From Protula sp. h YS-2021 (lineage: Eukaryota; Annelida; Polychaeta; Sabellida; Serpulidae): a stretch of DNA of 64,000 bases. The first letter of the stretch is position 1. Every line of letters begins with the position of its first letter. Made by a program: the position numbers and the translations under genes. The notes under the pieces are model-generated. The model saw only the letters and a list, made by a program, of their open reading frames with translations. It ran no database searches and was not told where the DNA came from. The stretch covers positions 11,898,359-11,962,358 of the forward strand of contig OX457029.1 in the NCBI GenBank assembly GCA_949752745.1. Direction: 5' to 3'. Below are positions 34,171-46,800 of the stretch, one piece after another.

Positions 34171-35048
34171 AAAAATATTGAAAATGGCACACCATCAAAA
34201 CACATACGTGGAATACGAGAACATACAGAGGGGAAATCTTACTGGAAGTAAAATGCTAGGAAAGTCACGCTTAGAAACCTCACACCAGAATTCACTCTTG
34301 AATAGTGGCGTTAAAAAAACGTTGCGATCTGATAATGGAGTTGTTTTTGCCGCTGTTTCCAAAGTAAGGTTTGATTATGATTAAATGTCTGCCTGCCTTC
34401 GTATTAGCTGTTCGTCTGTCTGCAAATATTGTCGTATATTTAATGTTAAGGGCTTGTCATGAATGCGTCATATTTCCGCAGAGTAAAAACATTCTGCGGA
34501 TAATTTATCCGTGGGAAGCTGCCAGAGAACGTTTCAGTAATCAGATTCTACAGCTGAAACCCATTAGAATATAGCATCCACCAATCATACTCTAATTTGA
34601 TCTTAGCACTCCTATAGATCATAAGAAAACAAACACATAAAACTGTTGACGTAATGATATTGATGTTGACCCAGTCGGTGTTCTACAGGTGTAGCCAGCC
34701 AACGGCTCCGTGATCACATAACAACGGTGAATAGCTTTATCGCGTGATTGCCATTTATATATAGATGACAAGCTATTATAAAACAATGGCTATTCAGAAA
34801 GCTGCTTCAATTAAGCTTGTAGTGAGTGATGTATTTAGAAAGTGCTTTGCTGGTTACAAAAATATCTGCCTTCCCCTCCCACCTGCTATGGAAAAAATGA
34901 AAACGTGGAGAAAAAGGGGGGGGGGGGGGGCGGAAGGGTCATTTCGGGGCCAGGGGCTTTCCGCGCTGTGTGCCAGTTTCATTCAAAAGTGGGAAAATTT
35001 TCATTCACTACTCTGCATCTCTCGCAAAAAATGGGTGGTGGTGGGGAT
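34171..35048. other. Non-coding stretch
   Basis: Short open frames (68 and 67 codons near 34178-34574) show no recognisable content. A poly-G run lies at 34916-34930. Confidence 0.4.
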
Positions 35049-35535
35049 CTATGGCGGTATATTTGTGCAAAAATTTCACGGCGTTCGCGGTCCAACATTT
35101 ATTTTTGATCGCAATGATATTTATGTGCAATTAATAGACGAGAAAATATTTAATTCTTTCGCGTACCACTTTTTGTGTTATCCAAGTCGCTATTAATTTC
35201 TGTATGTGGTTTTTTTTCTCATTAAAAAATAAATGACAGAATGAATTAAATTTATCGCGCCCTATCATTAACTTTTCGCGTTCCAAAATTAAAAAATTAA
35301 TTACATGATAAAACGCATGTTCAGAAAAACGTTCTTTAAAACACAAGAGGTTTAATTATGGTGCGCGAGAAAATTATGACGTAATTGAAGAGCACGACCT
35401 GAATAGTCAAATAACATATGAAATGTAAATGGTGCGCGGCTAACAAAATTGCCGCGAGGTCATTCAAACGAACGCGAGGAAAAATAAAATATACAACATG
35501 TACGTTTTAATTTTTGTTCAACTATACCGCCATAG
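35049..35535 (+). mobile_element. Non-autonomous DNA transposon, 487 bp, copy 1
   Basis: Terminal inverted repeats of about 27 bp with 24 matches, both starting CTATGGCGGTATA, are flanked by a 4-bp direct repeat GGAT (35045-35048 and 35536-35539). No coding capacity. The same element recurs inverted at 35673-36171. Confidence 0.85.
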
Positions 35536-35672
35536 GGATCCTTCAAAACATGCACAGAGTGGAAAAATTGGGGGGGGGGGGGGGGGGGAGGGGAGCACAA
35601 AAATTGTGCACACACTTCTCAGTGTAATTGTCTCTAAGTTTCGTTCTATGATTGCAGTAACAAGCGTCTTAG

Positions 35673-36171
35673 CTCTTGGCAGTATATTTCTACAAAAAAT
35701 CGAAACGTACATGTTGTATATTTTATTTTTTCTCACGGTCATTGAATGGCCTCGCGGCAATTTCCTTAGCCGCGCAACATTTACATTTCATGTGTTATTT
35801 GACTATTGATTTCACGTTGTTTAATTTCGCCATATTTTTTTCATGCCTTGTAATTAAACGTCTTGTGTTTTAAAGAACGTTTGTCTGAACATGAATTTGC
35901 AAAATCTCCTTTGATTGGTTCTTTTATGTAACATACATTCGAATATATCTCCTTAATTTTGGAACGCGAAAAGTTAATTATAGGGCGCTATAAATTTAAT
36001 TCATTCTATCATTTATATGTTTGAATAATAAAAATCACGTGCAGAAATTAATAGTGACTTGGATAACATAAAAAGAGAGAATTAAATATTATTTGTACAT
36101 AAAAACTATAGCAATCAAAAAACAAATGTTGGAGCGCGAACGCCGTGAAATTGTACAAATATATGCCTTAG
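35673..36171 (-). mobile_element. Same ~490-bp transposon family, copy 2 (inverted)
   Basis: Its reverse complement matches copy 1 along nearly the whole length: shared blocks include TTTCACGGCGTTCGCG, AACTTTTCGCGTTCCAAAATTA, GAACGTTCTTTAAAACACAAG and CAACATGTACGTTT. The ends are more diverged and no target duplication is visible. With copy 1 it makes arms of almost 490 bp around a 137-bp spacer. Confidence 0.82.
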
Positions 36172-36724
36172 CACTCTTTGTATTTTAAATGTCTTGGACA
36201 AGCAGAGTCACTCCATTTTCAAGAAAGCTGAACTATTCGAAAAAGTTTAAAAAAAACTTTAAATATCTCTGGCTCTTTGCAAGAAATGAAGTATAGGTAT
36301 TGTTTTTTTCCCTCATATTTTCCAATACCTAAACAAAGATTTTATATGTTGCTGCTGTTTGATTAAATCTTAGATTTAAAATGGATGTGTTTTCCTAATT
36401 TTGATTCTTGGCCAGTCCTGCGGCAGGCTCATGTGTTTGTGGCCAAATTAATTCTCCAGTTTTGAATGATTTTAGAAACAAAATGCTGGCACTAAAAGCG
36501 AAAGCGAAAAATATAAACACTTATAAAAACGTGTTGATCACTTTAAACAGTGCTCTGGATCAAAAGTTTCTATTTTATTTCGTTTACTCCTGGACGCTGG
36601 TCTATTTTTTGCCGGCGTTTTTAAGTCCGACCAGGGTCAACTATCATTTTTTACTTGTTATTTTAGTAATGAGAAATCCAGTTGTTTTTACTTCACTGGC
36701 TTATTGTAAACAAAGTGCTAAAAG

Positions 36725-36728
<4 letters not shown>

Positions 36729-36804
<76 letters not shown>

Positions 36805-36831
36805 TAGAGAAAGAGAGAGAGAGATAGAGAA

Positions 36832-36890
<59 letters not shown>

Positions 36891-37006
36891 GATAGAGAGC
36901 GAAAGGGAAAGAGAGACACGGAGAGAAAGGGAGAGAGAAAGGGAGGGAGAGAGACAGAGAAAGGGAGAGAGACAGAGAGACAAAGAGGGAGAGAGAGAGA
37001 AAGAGA

Positions 37007-37084
<78 letters not shown>
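36729..37084. repeat. (GA)n tract, about 355 bp
   Basis: Nearly pure GA dinucleotide with scattered AAAG, GATA and GACA interruptions. A plus-strand 139-codon frame running into it (from 36408) and minus-strand Leu-Ser frames are not supported as genes. Confidence 0.97.
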
Positions 37085-37085
<1 letters not shown>

Positions 37086-38084
37086 CGAAAGAAAGGCTGC
37101 AGCTGTGACTCTCACAGAGCTTTCCCTTATCATTCGCTCATACACTCACAAAACATCAGAACATTAGCCTGACAAAGGGCACGAGACATGACGCCTGTCG
37201 CCACCATCCCTTCTTTTCACCACCTGAACTTTGAGGCGTTCTTTTTTCGCGTTAGACAAAGTTCACTTGCCCTCCAAGTCACGTGAAGATATCCACGTGG
37301 AAAGTTCAAAACCCATTTTTCTCACGCGATTTTGCGAGATCGCTTGCTGTCTCTGTCACTAGATATCCAACTGCACGAAGAAGGGCTAATTTCTTTCCTT
37401 AGCCAAAATTATAGGGATTGTTCATATATAAATGACAAAATGATAGGAACGATAAAAATAAAGGTATTTGAGATGCTAAAAAATGCGGTTTAAAAGAAAC
37501 ACGGGACTGGTTTTTTTTTTTTATTTAGTAACATGTTACGACAACAACAATATACAACTACAACACATGCTAATAAATAAATAACTTACCTTTGCAAAAT
37601 TATTCAATATGCACAATCCCTTTAGTTATTATTTTCGCGTTTTTTTAGCATTTGCAGACAGTTTAATGAATTTATATTTTCGCTGAAGTACTGAAGTTTT
37701 AGTCAGAGCAGATTTCTAATATCATGATATAATGGATCACTTATAAAATGATTATCGGAGATCAATTTATGCTGTAAACAGCTCCAATTCTCTATCATAA
37801 AATATTTGCCTTCTACTTGACATAAAGTGGGGGTCTCATGTGAACACTTGTTTAAAATCACAGATTAAATTCATATTAAAGCCATCATTGACCTCTTCAG
37901 TTATCCAAATAACCAATTCAGGTCATATTTTGATTGGCCTCGCGCATCATTTTATAATCAAGTAGATTTAGCCTAAAGAGGAAAAGTGGCTATTCACTTA
38001 TCTGCTTGTTCTTTTTTCTCTCCGATCCTATATACAGGGGTATTCCGAGTTTTTGTTCAAAATATTATTTTATGGTGCTATATG
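37085..38084. other. Non-coding stretch
   Basis: AT-rich, with a T run at about 37511-37522. Nothing recognised. Confidence 0.4.
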
Positions 38085-38275
38085 GCGTTATTACACACGA
38101 AGCGATTGGTCTTTGATCCTATTTATCATGTTGTATTCGTGTTATACCACACGCAGCGATTGGTCTCTGATCCTATTTTATCATGTTGTATTCGTGTTAC
38201 CCCACACGCAGCGATTGGTCTCTGATCCTATTTTATCATGTTATATGGCGTCATCACACGCGATCCTATTTTCAA
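38085..38275. repeat. ~55-bp minisatellite, 3-4 copies
   Basis: Units with CACGCAGCGATTGGTCTCTG and ATCCTATTTTATCATGTT, spaced about 52-57 bp. Followed at 38330-38475 by short units of CATTGCACGACTGT type. Confidence 0.85.
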
Positions 38276-39439
38276 ACATTTTTATTTTGCACAACTCTCA
38301 CAGCAAGGCTATTACATTATGATTCAATCAATTGCATGACTATTATGGCACGACCAACAGGGCACGATTATCCATTGCACGATTATTCTTTACATAATTA
38401 TTCATGGCCTATCACTGCACGACTGTCATTGCACGACTGTCATTGCACGACTATCCATTGCACGACCGTCCACTGCTCCCTAGTTTTAACAAGAAGAAAC
38501 GGTATCATTTTTAAGCAGAATTTCACTCCTGTTACTTTATTTCAAAATCTCCAATGGTATTCACGATCAAGATGATTTTTAATCCAAATCAGACAAATTT
38601 GTGACGTACCAAACACTGTTCATGTCTTAGTCCATTCATCCAAAGCTGTTATCTGGAGAACATTTGCTTAGAAAGTGCTTTTTACTGTGTTGTGTTTTAG
38701 CTTGAGTTCTTTGCTTTTAAAGAAGTAAAGTTCCAAGATCTAACACTGACTGGCTATTGGTTTTGTAAAACAATCATTGTAGTTATGGTTGCAGTTCAGG
38801 ATACAAATAAATATTTTTTCTCGAAGACCGGCTCATAATGAGTGAAAATTTTACCCAATTTCAAGTAATAACGCCCCTGCATTTTACCAGTCTCACAGTG
38901 AAGTCAAAATGTCCAGTGCTTCATCCCCTTGTCTTCTCTAAACCGCAGAAAATCCAAACTGTGGAGTGCATTTTTTATCTCACAGCTCTACAAAGTCCGC
39001 TCAGTCTCTTGTGAATTCTATTAATCCAGCACCAAACACGACAACTGGGCAGCTGTAACAGATTGTATCAATCCAAAACAAAAAACACACGGCATATAAT
39101 CCAGATTAGAAAATCATTTCCCTCCCTTCCTCTCTCTCTCTCTCCCTTTCGAAGTCTGATCTTACACAAAGAACGTGTTAATTTGAAGCGCCCGGTTTTA
39201 GCTCTTCAGGTGTGCTTTGGCAGAAGTAAGGCCATATTTGATGAAATGACGGCTTATCGACTCCAATATCAAGGTGCTTATTTTAAGAACATGTGCTCAC
39301 TAATTAGTGGTCTGTTCCTGGCTGAATCCTTCTCCTCTCCTTAGCGCGCTCAATCAATGCAATTTGATTGCAGAGAATAATAGAAAGGGGGTGGGGGAAG
39401 GCCGGCTTCGGGTGGCAGTGATGCCCTTCATATTCTGTG

Positions 39440-39822
39440 AAGTCAGACATCTTGTTGACAGTGGCACTCAAGCACCTGGTCACATTGGCACTCGAGCATG
39501 TTGTCACACTGACCCTCAAACATGTGGTTACACTGGCGCACAATCACAAGGTCACATTGACACTTAAGCATCTGGTCACAGTGACAATCAATCACAAGGT
39601 CACACTAGCATTCAATCGCTGGATAACATTGAAACTCACACCCCGTATCTCAATGACACTCAGTCACAATATCAAATTATAACTGGAAACCAGGTCACAA
39701 TTGCAATGAAAGGGTCACAGTGACACTCAACCACGTGGTCAGAATGGCACTCAAGCATCTTGTTACACTGGCACTCCCTCATTCTCTCACTCACTCACTC
39801 ACTCACTCCCTCACTCAATCAA
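39440..39822. repeat. GTCACANTGGCACTCAAGCA minisatellite and (CTCA)n
   Basis: About 11 degenerate 24-30-bp units (39440-39775) with TGGTCACA and CACTCAAGCA cores, followed by CACT/CTCA tetranucleotides (39777-39820). Confidence 0.85.
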
Positions 39823-39876
39823 GTCATTTTTTATAAGAACCTGGATTTATGATACGATGTGGGAAGCGTAAATCTC

Positions 39877-39880
<4 letters not shown>

Positions 39881-39964
<84 letters not shown>
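39881..39964. repeat. (TA)n microsatellite
   Basis: Pure AT dinucleotide for about 84 bp, then a short GT run. Confidence 0.98.
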
Positions 39965-39974
<10 letters not shown>

Positions 39975-40023
39975 ATATAATGTATCATAAATTCAATGAA
40001 ATATGTGAGTGCTCTTTTCTGTC

Positions 40024-40200
40024 CAAGTAAAACTAAGAAAAACAGTTCGAACATAACAGAAGAGAAATCCATTTGCTGCCTTTTGAAGTGATGCATCTCT
40101 CGTATCCTGTGACTTTCATCAACACACCACCGCACCACTAAAGGGTGCTTGATCTTTAAAACGCATAGCATCAATCGCTCTTTTCATCGGAAGTGTTTCT
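40024..40200 (+). repeat. Dispersed repeat, copy 1 (related to 43340-43530)
   Basis: Shares TTTGAAGTGATGCATCTCTC and ATCCTGTGACTTTCATCAAC with 43376-43415, in the same order and orientation. It lies between two (TA)n tracts. Class unknown. Confidence 0.55.
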
Positions 40201-40221
40201 TTATCAAGTGTAAGCGACACG

Positions 40222-40329
<108 letters not shown>

Positions 40330-40539
40330 ACCGTCAGTTGGACTGAGCTAAAGTTATTCTAGGATGGGACTATAGCAAAGTGGTGCTATTTGTGAGATGT
40401 TCCGATTTGCGGGGTGGTCCCATTTGCAGGGGTGGCCTTATCCCGGCGTTTCGCGTATACAGTAGACACTGCCCACTCACTCACAAATCCATATCATGGG
40501 GGCATCTTCCTATTTTTGACAAAGTATTCAGTCCCTTTT

Positions 40540-40625
40540 AACTTCCAGTTGGTTTCGCTGCGATAACGATCTTATAATTCGGACACCTCCCTATTCCGGA
40601 AACCGCCTATTTCGGATAGGCAATG
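40540..40625. mobile_element. Possible pogo/Tigger-like fragment
   Basis: TTCGGACACCTCCCTATTCC and CGCCTATTTCGGATAGG resemble the interior of Tigger-type miniature elements, as also seen at 18582-18758. No ends identified. Confidence 0.3.
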
Positions 40626-40851
40626 GTGCAGTCTTTGAGTGCTGTTTGCTTGACTCTCAAATATATAGTCAGTAAGAATGTGCCGCAACAAATATGACTA
40701 CTTCCGTTCTGTTTTCGAACTGTTTAAGCCTGTGACGCTTGGAGTATTCAATTCAGTCTCATTCTATTCTATATTTGTGTACTTTACGGTACATACTTTT
40801 ACACCTCTGCGGCCTACAAGAGTTTGAGATCGACACAGTATTCACATCAGA

Positions 40852-41292
40852 TCACTGTCCTGGTTTTTTGCACGGTCGCAGAGCCTGGTTGCAGCAGTGT
40901 AGAATTTCTTGATCATGTTCGCATCTTTTCAGTACTTCAGGTGAGTATATCGTCATCCCCACATGACTTACCCTCAGTGCGGGTAGCTTTGGCCTTACAG
41001 AACAGTTCAATATGAAGACCCTCAAGTGAGGCATAGACTTTAACATCTGAAATAGATGATACTTGTGCAAGACCCCCTTCGAACCACGCTTGGAAAACGC
41101 CGGGAAGACCATATCATCTGTTTGGTTAAGTAAGGAAGTTGACGGATAAAATCTGAGGTAGAATATTGAAACTCGTAGGTCATTGCTATCCGCACCCGAA
41201 CAATCGGCGTTCAATTGAGTAATATGGACTCCATATCCATGGGGACCGACGTGTATCGCGTAGCCTCGCACCAACCGAAACAGAGACGGCAA
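40852..41292 (-). CDS. Unrecognised 146-codon open frame
   Basis: One of the longer low-repeat frames in the window (starts MPSLFRLVRGYAIHVGPHGYG). Composition is protein-like with Cys and His scattered near the C-terminus, but I see no known motif, no convincing partner frame and no splice-defined borders. It may be a chance frame in a locally GC-richer stretch. Confidence 0.2.
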   Translation of the reverse strand: MPSLFRLVRGYAIHVGPHGYGVHITQLNADCSGADSNDLRVSIFYLRFYPSTSLLNQTDDMVFPAFSKRGSKGVLHKYHLFQMLKSMPHLRVFILNCSVRPKLPALRVSHVGMTIYSPEVLKRCEHDQEILHCCNQALRPCKKPGQ

Positions 41293-41299
41293 GCGAAGA

Positions 41300-43335
41300 A
41301 TGCCCGTTACTCTTCAGTTTCACTTCACCTAGAAGGCATCTACGTGGGTTTCTCGCAAATATATTCTTGTTGAAGAGCGACTGGGCAATAAATTAGAATG
41401 ACTTTGTCTTTATGTCTTTATTTGAGCAGCAAATAGAAGGTCATTACAAAAAAACTGTCGTTATTGGATGCGTTCACTCCAGTACCTTTCCCACATAACG
41501 ATTTATTAGGCAGACCACCTACACAAGGCGCCTTGTTAAAATCCTGGAAGTCTGCTGGTAGTTAACTTTACAAGCACCGAACTAGAGCGATTCCGTTATA
41601 TAGCATCAAAACATGCATGCAGGACTACTATACAGTAATTTCACAAGCTCAATAGCTTTAATTCTTTTTAAGCATTTTTCCGTCATGTGGTACAATAAAC
41701 AACAGTTAGGCCATATAGTATAATGATATCTCTACCAAAAAATATTTTCATACCAACTCCGTGAAATTATTTATTAAGATGGAAAGATGGACCTTAAAAC
41801 TGAACTATAGCTTTACATCATTTAGAGATAGACGTAATTGTTAGTGGCATTAGAACAAAAGAAAAGGAGATGTCTTCTCAACGAGTGCATATTTATGTAT
41901 TCTGTCGTGCGACTACTAGAACATTACTTTCAGTGTAAACATCAGTAACACAAATATTTTAAACAGTGTCAATATCGTTAACAACATGAACATCATAAAC
42001 ACAATGAACATCATTAACGCTGTTAAACCTACACATAAAGATTTGTTTTACGGTAAAATGACGAAATACAGAAAGGTTCGTAAGATTATAAAACATAGAA
42101 GTAAATTGAGTAAAATCCTTATCATTCGCAAAAATGGACTGAAATTCTGAAATTTTGACAAAATTCGAGTTTCGAAACATCACTCTGGGTGCATATTACG
42201 GTGACAGGTAAGCCTTTTTGGAATTTGTACTGTTTTGTAATTATTGATAAAAACAGATAAGAAAATGTTTACGGTTTCAGAGATTGAAACAGACAAGCTA
42301 ACTCCATAGTAAACTTTGTGACGTTGCATTAACGTTGAACAGACATCGATGCAGAGATGTCAATAACAATATTGATCTAAAATCGACGTCACCACAGCGA
42401 CACTCATAGTGTGGTTACACTCCTCACAGTATGCCAATCCTTTGGTTATTCGGTCAAGCAGAATATATGTGAAATGGATTTACATGAATATTGGTGAAAA
42501 ATAGGTGGGAAAACTTGAATTTCTCATATTTTACGTCTTCTTCAGTCTACTTTTAAAATTACCTGTCATGGCTATCTATAAAACATCTGTTTTTCGTTGT
42601 CTATGCAACGTTGATTTTCGAAGCCTGTTAAGCATTTCACCAATTGATTAGACGTTGTTTTATGACCGCGACCAATCACAACTAAAGTACAATCAGAGTA
42701 TCTACGTCCCAACTACAAATTGATGCTGGATCGACCATAGAGTGCTTGCCGTGTCCAGTCAGGTAGTTAATTTCTCGCATTGTATTTGACGTAAATTTGA
42801 TGCTAAAAACTTGATTGAGCAGAAAGGAGTTTTTCACGACTATCTCCTCGAATAGTTTGGCATCACATAGGGCAGTGGTGCATCGAAGAGAAGGGTGGAA
42901 GGTTCAGGATTGCAATCCCCTTGCCCCACCAAAGTTAGAAAATTTGCTTCTGCTTGTGATTTTTATAAGTTGACACCGCAACTCCACCTCTTAACCAACG
43001 TCTTTATCCACCACTGACACCTATCACATATATTGGTAGTATTTTACTGATTTTTTACTTTTTAGTAATTCTACACTGCGTTTCCATAGCTCGTTCTGTT
43101 TTCCATTTCTCAGTCGTAAGCAAGACTAGATCTGTGAATTAATTCTAATTAGGGTTTTGAGTGGGGGAGTTGAATGCCGCTGTGCACTGTGCCCTCTTTC
43201 TTTTAAAATGTATTGATGCATTTCTTCTTATGTTGAAAAAAGTTTGTTTATTAAATCAATTGATTTCCTACAAAAGCATTGTTTTCAAGCAAATATGAGA
43301 CAAGCAAATAAATGTGAAAAACAACAAAATTAAAA
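41300..43335. other. Non-coding AT-rich stretch with a CAACGTTG-type relic
   Basis: No gene seen. At 42300-42665 GTGACGTTGCATTAACGTTGAA and ATGCAACGTTGATTTTCG point to a degenerate copy of the element at 20238-20967. Confidence 0.35.
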
Positions 43336-43339
43336 CAAG

Positions 43340-43530
43340 AGAGACCACATTTACAAAACTATTTCCTGCATCGTTTGAAGTGAATTATCTCGCATCCTGT
43401 GACTTTCATCAACTTTTCTAAAACCCTATTGATGTATAGAACACAGACTGTTAATCAAGAGTCTCGTCGGAAGGACTTTTTGCCTCTTAGCGTGCAAACA
43501 GCAAACAACTTCCTTAAAGCAGCCTAGTAC
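43340..43530 (+). repeat. Dispersed repeat, copy 2
   Basis: Partner of 40024-40200: GCATCGTTTGAAGTGAATTA and ATCCTGTGACTTTCATCAAC. The copies then diverge. Confidence 0.55.
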
Positions 43531-43799
43531 GTGCTGTAATAAAAAACGGTGCTTAGCTTCGCATTACGTCAGGCTTTCACTATATTTCTTCAAAGGGGTG
43601 ACCGAAAGAATTAATTGGAGGTAATTTGGACTTCAGTAATATTCTAGTCACTGATTATTGACATGTATTGACACACTGTAACCCACTAAGGGTCCGCGGT
43701 GTAGTTACACAAATCATACAGCAACAACTTCAGCAATAGGTGATATAACCCACTGCATTAGCCTAGATGAAGCAATCAAAGCGAAAGGCAATCTTTTGC

Positions 43800-43895
43800 G
43801 TGCCACTCCTGGCTGGATTCGAACCCTGGACCCTGCGATTACAATGCAAACACTCTAACCGAAGGAGCTAACTGTCACCTCTGGACATCTTCAGT
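43800..43895 (-). mobile_element. tRNA-derived SINE head
   Basis: On the minus strand, an A-box-like TAGCTCCTTCGG (43870-43859) and a perfect B box GGTTCGAATCC (43825-43815) flank an ATTGTAA seven-base loop like that of tRNA-Thr(UGU). Anticodon and acceptor stems do not pair well, so this is a SINE head or tRNA pseudogene, not a working tRNA. Confidence 0.6.
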
Positions 43896-46800
43896 ATTTC
43901 GAGGCAGGGTTTTTCCCTAGCGACCTTGCTCCGAGCAAATGGATCGCAAATGATGGGAATTGGCCTTCAGTCTTAATTCACAATCCATTAAGTTAATGCA
44001 CCTCTTTGGCATTTACATGCATATTATCATGTTTGTTGCAAACCAAGCAGCATTTTAGACAAGACTTGGCGATAAATAAGAACAATGTGGACTCAGTGCA
44101 AGCAAACGCTGTTTATTTGAAGAAGAAATACACGTACTGGGATATGTCTACATAATCTACCTTGTTAGATAGAAACTTATTACGTATTGATACTCCAACG
44201 GAGTCCGCCACTTGCACTTAGCCGTAATGTTACTTAAAGAAAAGGGTTTTCGTCCTGGTAATCTATTGTATTGAGTAACATAACAAACATCGGATTACAG
44301 CATCGTCATCGTCTCCTAGTACTTATAGAGCTACCTGAGCACAGAATATTGTTTTAAAAAAAACTTGAGTAGTTGTGCTGACGTCATATCAGATAACAAT
44401 AACATCGAATATTGATTAGATCAAATCTTATACTATATGACTCCGCAAAAAGCAAGAAATATTTCTTGATAATCCGATTTATTATATTTTTAAAAGGAAG
44501 AAGTTATTCAGAGCTTTATTAAACATTATTTTAAGAAAACATGTAGTTTTATTCCAAAAGATTCCTTGCTGTTTGCAGTTGCAATCAACGTCTTTGTGAA
44601 AGTGTTGTTCAGGGAACTAACCTAACGTTTTACAGCCACACTAGCTATTAAATAAGCTTCACTTTTAACTATTGGGAATCAGGGAAGCAAGAGATAAGGG
44701 TAAGACTTTTGTTATGTCAAATATGCGAGCCATTTTATTGAAAGGATAATGTGGTTACAAAATTATATGGATATCCTAGGTGAAAACTTTAACCAAATGT
44801 TACCAAATACAGTAAGGAAAATTATATCTAAGGTGATCAATTAGGTACAATTAACCGACGGCAATCTTTTCATTAATCTGTCAGACTGAGTGCGCTTCTT
44901 CGCTTGTATATGATATTTTACTATATCATATATTGCTTGTATCAACTGTTCTGTTTACCAACTAAAAATCCTTTTTGCAATAAGAAGATCTGTACGAATT
45001 GTATCTTTCTTTATAGTATCAGCTTTGAAATGTGTTTGTGACATTGAGTGGAATTTTCCACAACAATGGAAATTTTCTTGTGGCATGCAAATATCGTCTG
45101 CATGTGTCGTCTGCTCGTAAATACTCTTGAGGTTTCAAAGGATGGAGATAAAAACACAAAATAAATGGAAGTGACAGAGCTGTATCTTGCGTGTCATTAG
45201 TAGGCGAGGGCAGTTTAATTAAGTGTTTGTCGCCTTGCAGTGTCTTTTTATTGCCTATTGTGTAGCGATAATTGAAGACAGACAGACATGAACCTATCGT
45301 TATTGTGCGTAACATAAAAGTTCATTTAAAAATATTTTGTTATTCTTGAGGTTTTTTAATTAAGAAGAAACTGTTGTTGATGCATGTTGACCTTTTGATT
45401 GCCTACTGTGAGGACATAAACATTTTCAAAGAAGACTCGCAAATTCTCTCACACTGTCAGCGTGAACTACAACAATGGACCCTCACATCCAAATAATAAA
45501 ATAATATTTTATAAAAACAAAGATACTTAATAATGTAATTAAGAGAAAAACCAATTTTTTAGCTTAATCATTTCTAAAAACATCTACAACAATTTTAACA
45601 ATCAATTTTGCAAATGAAGAGCATTTTCTAAACGATGCCATCAAGGCTCTGCCTCACGAAAGCTGAATGGCGTGCAAAATGCATTGAATCTTTCAAACAA
45701 TGAAAATAAAATTCCTACAGGAAAGAAAGGAATGGAACCTTGTTGTGTCTTTGTGTGTTTTTGCTTTTTGTTTATAAGGCGCATTTTTACAGTGATTCGG
45801 ATTTTGCTTATATAACTTTTTTAAAATTTTTATTTTTTACAACACATTTCCACCGTTTGACTTTTTGTTTATTTTCTCTCAATGTTTTTTTTACAATAGT
45901 TTGCATCTGCTAATGTTATTCAAATGCAAAGATCAACTTTGAAAGCTTTGCAAATTTTGCAAAGATAAACTGCTTCATATGTCCTTCTATTGTCGTCTGG
46001 TAATGTCATTGTTTTAATGGCCTCTTTTTGATGTCCCCTTTCATGCAGTGTCTAGAGTAGAGATCCTCGTGACGGCCATGGACTGTTCACACAGCAGCAT
46101 GCCATGCCTTATCATTTGTTTTATCACAACAAATTTTATTACTCTTCTCTGTCTCTTTAAGTTTTATTTTCATCAAGTTTTATGTGTTTTATATGTTTTA
46201 TATGATATGTCTTATGTTACAGGAACAATATGTCAAATGCTTGTTATTATATATTATTTCTGGGATTCAAAATATGTTATCCAGTTTTACTTATGATTTT
46301 TGCTATTGGCTTCTGATTAAGTTTGAAACATAACAGGTCCTAGTACTGTTTTCTGGTTGTTTTTGTTGTCACTGGTTTTACTCATATCATGTAAAGTGAC
46401 GTCAAGTAACATGACGTGACGCAGCTTCATGTGCATCCATAGTGACGGCCTTTAGCTACTTGTAGGTTGAACACCAAAAATGCTTATACAGGTCTTGCTA
46501 AAAACTTACGGAAAAGTCTTATTTAAGTAATCCAAGTATTTATCTTTATTAGAAACTAAATGAATTTTAAATTAATTTGGAATTTGGGATGGCACATAGA
46601 GACTATAAAAATATGGCTGCTACAAAAACAGGAAGATACCCCTAGATGACATCATCACGAAAACATGCTGTTAATAAGGTTACTGTTAAATTATTAAAAG
46701 TATATCGAATTTACTCAGTCTTGTTGAGATATCTCGTTTCATATTTTGCACACGCACCTTTCGTAAAGTACCTATATATTCCGTATATTCCGCCTGTATT

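Noticed and set aside
36408..37145. Genes ending in Arg-Glu or Leu-Ser repeats
   Set aside because: The frames run through a (GA)n tract; the unique part at 36408-36720 shows no motif and no splice context.
43800..43895. Functional tRNA-Thr gene
   Set aside because: The B box is perfect and a UGU-like anticodon loop is present, but the anticodon stem has mismatches and the acceptor stem does not close.
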